Source: Burkholderia lata (GTDB lineage Bacteria > Pseudomonadota > Gammaproteobacteria > Burkholderiales > Burkholderiaceae). From it: a stretch of 64,000 bases of DNA. The position numbers and the translations under genes are program-made. The stretch spans positions 62,001-126,000 of the forward strand of contig NZ_CABVQK010000002.1 in the NCBI RefSeq assembly GCF_902499335.1, in the 5' to 3' direction. Position 1 is the stretch's first letter. Every line of letters begins with the position of its first letter. The notes under the pieces were generated by a model. That model had not been told where the DNA came from. It made no database searches and saw nothing but the letters and a program-made list of their open reading frames with translations. Below, piece by piece: positions 62,301 through 64,000 of the stretch.

Positions 62301-63515
62301 ATGAACCGACGTGATTTTCTGACGCTGACGGGCGCTGCGGCCGCGGCTGGCGTGTCGATGTGGCAGGCGCCCGCGATGGCCGCGGCCGCGACGGGACGGC
62401 AGCCGGCGGCCGGGTATGCGAACGTGCTGATCCTCGTCGAGCTGAAGGGCGGCAACGACGGCCTCAACACGGTGGTGCCGTATGCGGATCCGCTGTACTA
62501 CCAGTTCCGGCGCAGCATCGGCATCAAGCGCGAGCAGGTGCTGCAACTCGACGCGCACACGGGGCTGCATCCGTCGCTCGCGCCGCTGATGCCGCTGTGG
62601 CGCGACGGACAGGTCGCGGTCGTGCAGGGCGTCGGCTATCCGCAGCCGAACCTGTCGCATTTCCGCTCGATCGAGATCTGGGATACCGCATCGCGCTCGG
62701 ACCAGTACCTGCACGAAGGCTGGCTTACGCGCACATTCGCGCAGGCGCCCGTGCCGCCCGGTTTCGCGGCGGACGGCGTCGTGCTCGGCAGTGCCGAGAT
62801 GGGGCCGCTCTCGAACGGTGCGCGCGCGATCGCGCTCGTCAATCCCGCGCAGTTCATCCGTGCGGCCCGGCTCGCCGAGCCGTCGTCGCTGCGCGAACAG
62901 AATCCCGCGCTCGCACACATCATCGACGTCGAGAACGACATCGTGAAGGCGGCCGACCGGCTGCGCCCGCGCGGCGGGATGCGTGAATTCAGGACGGCCT
63001 TTCCGGCCGGCGCGTTCGGCACGTCGGTCAAGACCGCGATGCAGGTGCTGGCCGCGTGCGAAGCGTCCGGGCCCGGTGCGCAGGACGGTGTCGCGGTGCT
63101 GCGCCTGACGCTCAACGGCTTCGATACGCACCAGAACCAGCCGGGGCAGCAAGCCGCGCTGCTCAAGCAGTTCGCGGAAGGGATGAGCGCGATGCGCGGC
63201 GCGTTGATCGAGCTTGGTCGCTGGAACCAGACGCTCGTGATGACGTATGCGGAATTCGGGCGGCGCGTGCGCGAGAACCAGAGCAACGGCACCGATCACG
63301 GCACGGCCGCGCCGCATTTCGTGATCGGCGGCCGTGTGGCTGGCGGGCTGTACGGTGCGCCGCCGGCGCTCGGGCGGCTCGACGGCAACGGCAACCTGCC
63401 GGTCGCGGTCGATTTCCGCCAGCTTTACGCGACCGTGCTCGGGCCGTGGTGGGGGCTCGACGCGACACGCGTGCTGCAGCAGCGCTTCGATACGCTGCCG
63501 TTGTTGAAGGCGTGA
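62301..63515 (+). CDS. DUF1501 protein with twin-arginine signal
   Basis: The 404-residue protein starts M-N-R-R-D-F-L-T-L-T-G-A-A-A-A-A-G, a clear Tat signal (about 1-28, cut after A-M-A), and continues L-I-L-V-E-L-K-G-G-N-D-G-L-N-T-V-V-P (about 47-64), the DUF1501 hallmark. The core resembles the alkaline-phosphatase/sulfatase superfamily, with H-G-T-A-A-P-H-F (about 333-340) probably near a metal site. It is exported folded, with its DUF1800 partner encoded upstream. Function unknown. Confidence 0.9.
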   Translation: MNRRDFLTLTGAAAAAGVSMWQAPAMAAAATGRQPAAGYANVLILVELKGGNDGLNTVVPYADPLYYQFRRSIGIKREQVLQLDAHTGLHPSLAPLMPLWRDGQVAVVQGVGYPQPNLSHFRSIEIWDTASRSDQYLHEGWLTRTFAQAPVPPGFAADGVVLGSAEMGPLSNGARAIALVNPAQFIRAARLAEPSSLREQNPALAHIIDVENDIVKAADRLRPRGGMREFRTAFPAGAFGTSVKTAMQVLAACEASGPGAQDGVAVLRLTLNGFDTHQNQPGQQAALLKQFAEGMSAMRGALIELGRWNQTLVMTYAEFGRRVRENQSNGTDHGTAAPHFVIGGRVAGGLYGAPPALGRLDGNGNLPVAVDFRQLYATVLGPWWGLDATRVLQQRFDTLPLLKA

Positions 63516-63525
63516 TGCGCGAGGG

Positions 63526-64000
63526 TCAGCGCCGGCGCGCGGTGCGCCACGCGATCCACAGCTTGCGGATCGGCGTCAGCGCGACGCGCTGGTGTAGCAC
63601 CTGGTAGCCGTCGCGCTCGATTTCGTCGAGCAGTGCGCCGGCCAGTGCGATCTGCGCGCGCAGCGTGCGCTGGGCGCGGCGTTCGGATGCGGGGATCGCC
63701 GCTTCGGCGGCCACGAGCGCTTCGCGCGCGCGGGTCGTCTGGAACTGCAGCAGTTCGGTGAAGGCCGGGCTGTAGCGGCGGTTCAGCAGATCGGCCGCGG
63801 TCACGTTGTAGCGCTGCAGTTCGTCGATCGGCAGGTAGATGCGGCCGTGGCGCGCGTCGTTACCGAGTTCCTGCACGAATTGCGCGAGCGTCAATGCGCG
63901 GCCGGCATCCGCGGCCCACGGTTGCGGGTCGGCCGGGTTCGCGGCGCTGGCGCGTGCGACCAGCGACGCGAAGGTGCCGCCGACCTGCGCGATATAGCGC
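63526..64000 (-). CDS. Squalene/phytoene synthase family protein, probably HpnD (3' part, runs off the window)
   Basis: The visible 157 C-terminal residues show Y-L-P-I-D-E-L-Q-R-Y-N-V (about 57-68 of the visible part), the second D-x-A-R-H-G-R box (L-G-N-D-A-R-H-G-R), and R-x-x-A-L-T-L-A-Q-F-V-Q-E-L, all of trans-isoprenyl synthases. In Burkholderia the presqualene diphosphate synthase HpnD of hopanoid synthesis is the best match. The start lies beyond 64000. It converges on the DUF1501 gene with only 10 bp between stops. Confidence 0.85.
   Translation of the reverse strand, partial: RYIAQVGGTFASLVARASAANPADPQPWAADAGRALTLAQFVQELGNDARHGRIYLPIDELQRYNVTAADLLNRRYSPAFTELLQFQTTRAREALVAAEAAIPASERRAQRTLRAQIALAGALLDEIERDGYQVLHQRVALTPIRKLWIAWRTARRR

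Overview
The window is one GC-rich (roughly two-thirds G+C), densely coding chromosomal segment. Gene content, gene order and protein sequences (guaB-guaA, smpB/ratA/rnfH, mfd/ispD/ispF, an EnvZ/OmpR pair, a hopanoid squalene-synthase gene at the right edge) indicate a betaproteobacterium, most likely a Burkholderia of the cepacia complex. That taxonomic call is inference from familiarity, not from a search. I see no rRNA, tRNA, insertion sequence, integrase, CRISPR array or intact prophage.

Layout. 1-8 kb: NfeD/stomatin pair, smpB back to back with ratA-rnfH, a DMT exporter, and an uncharacterised module of a beta-propeller protein and a TPR/winged-helix regulator divergent from DUF899 and DUF2182 genes. 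8-13.7 kb: guanine nucleotide synthesis (guaB, a small membrane protein, guaA), then a lower-GC patch with an orphan 96-residue gene and a DEDDh exonuclease. 13.8-17.4 kb: DJ-1/PfpI with divergent TetR, GNAT (YjaB-like), NUDIX with an 8-bp tandem repeat at its stop codon, and a beta-hydroxyacid dehydrogenase. 17.4-23 kb: a compact operon of GntR regulator, AprA-like flavoprotein, two-cluster ferredoxin, HEAT-repeat protein and DUF971 protein, divergent from an MFS transporter. 23-25.4 kb: DnaJC28-like, tadA, ldcA.

25.5-40.7 kb holds a nearly complete purine-ring catabolic route: FCD-type GntR regulator, NCS1 permease, allantoin racemase-like protein, PuuE allantoinase, UraD, allantoicase and ureidoglycolate lyase; then urate hydroxylase PuuD with UraH, and a divergent 8-oxoguanine deaminase-type amidohydrolase. 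Together they could take urate (or 8-oxoguanine) to glyoxylate and urea. Three LysR genes, a RidA and a class IV aminotransferase-like gene lie among them.

40.9-51.5 kb: dodecin, a second beta-hydroxyacid dehydrogenase, an unknown gene, mscL, a TPR/Gly-rich membrane protein with a PspA-like protein, a class A penicillin-binding protein behind a large nested inverted repeat, a DUF3574 lipoprotein, a threonine dehydratase-like gene and argE. 51.6-64 kb: mfd divergent from ispD-ispF, ahpC/ahpD of the mycobacterial type behind a good sigma70 promoter with an OxyR-like element, envZ/ompR, a small secreted protein, a DUF1800/DUF1501 pair and the 3' part of a squalene/phytoene synthase gene.

The strongest candidates for undescribed biology are the flavoprotein-ferredoxin-HEAT-DUF971 operon, the DUF899/DUF2182/propeller/regulator module, the low-GC orphan gene behind guaA, the structured leaders of guaA and the penicillin-binding protein, and the physical link between 8-oxoguanine deamination and urate oxidation.
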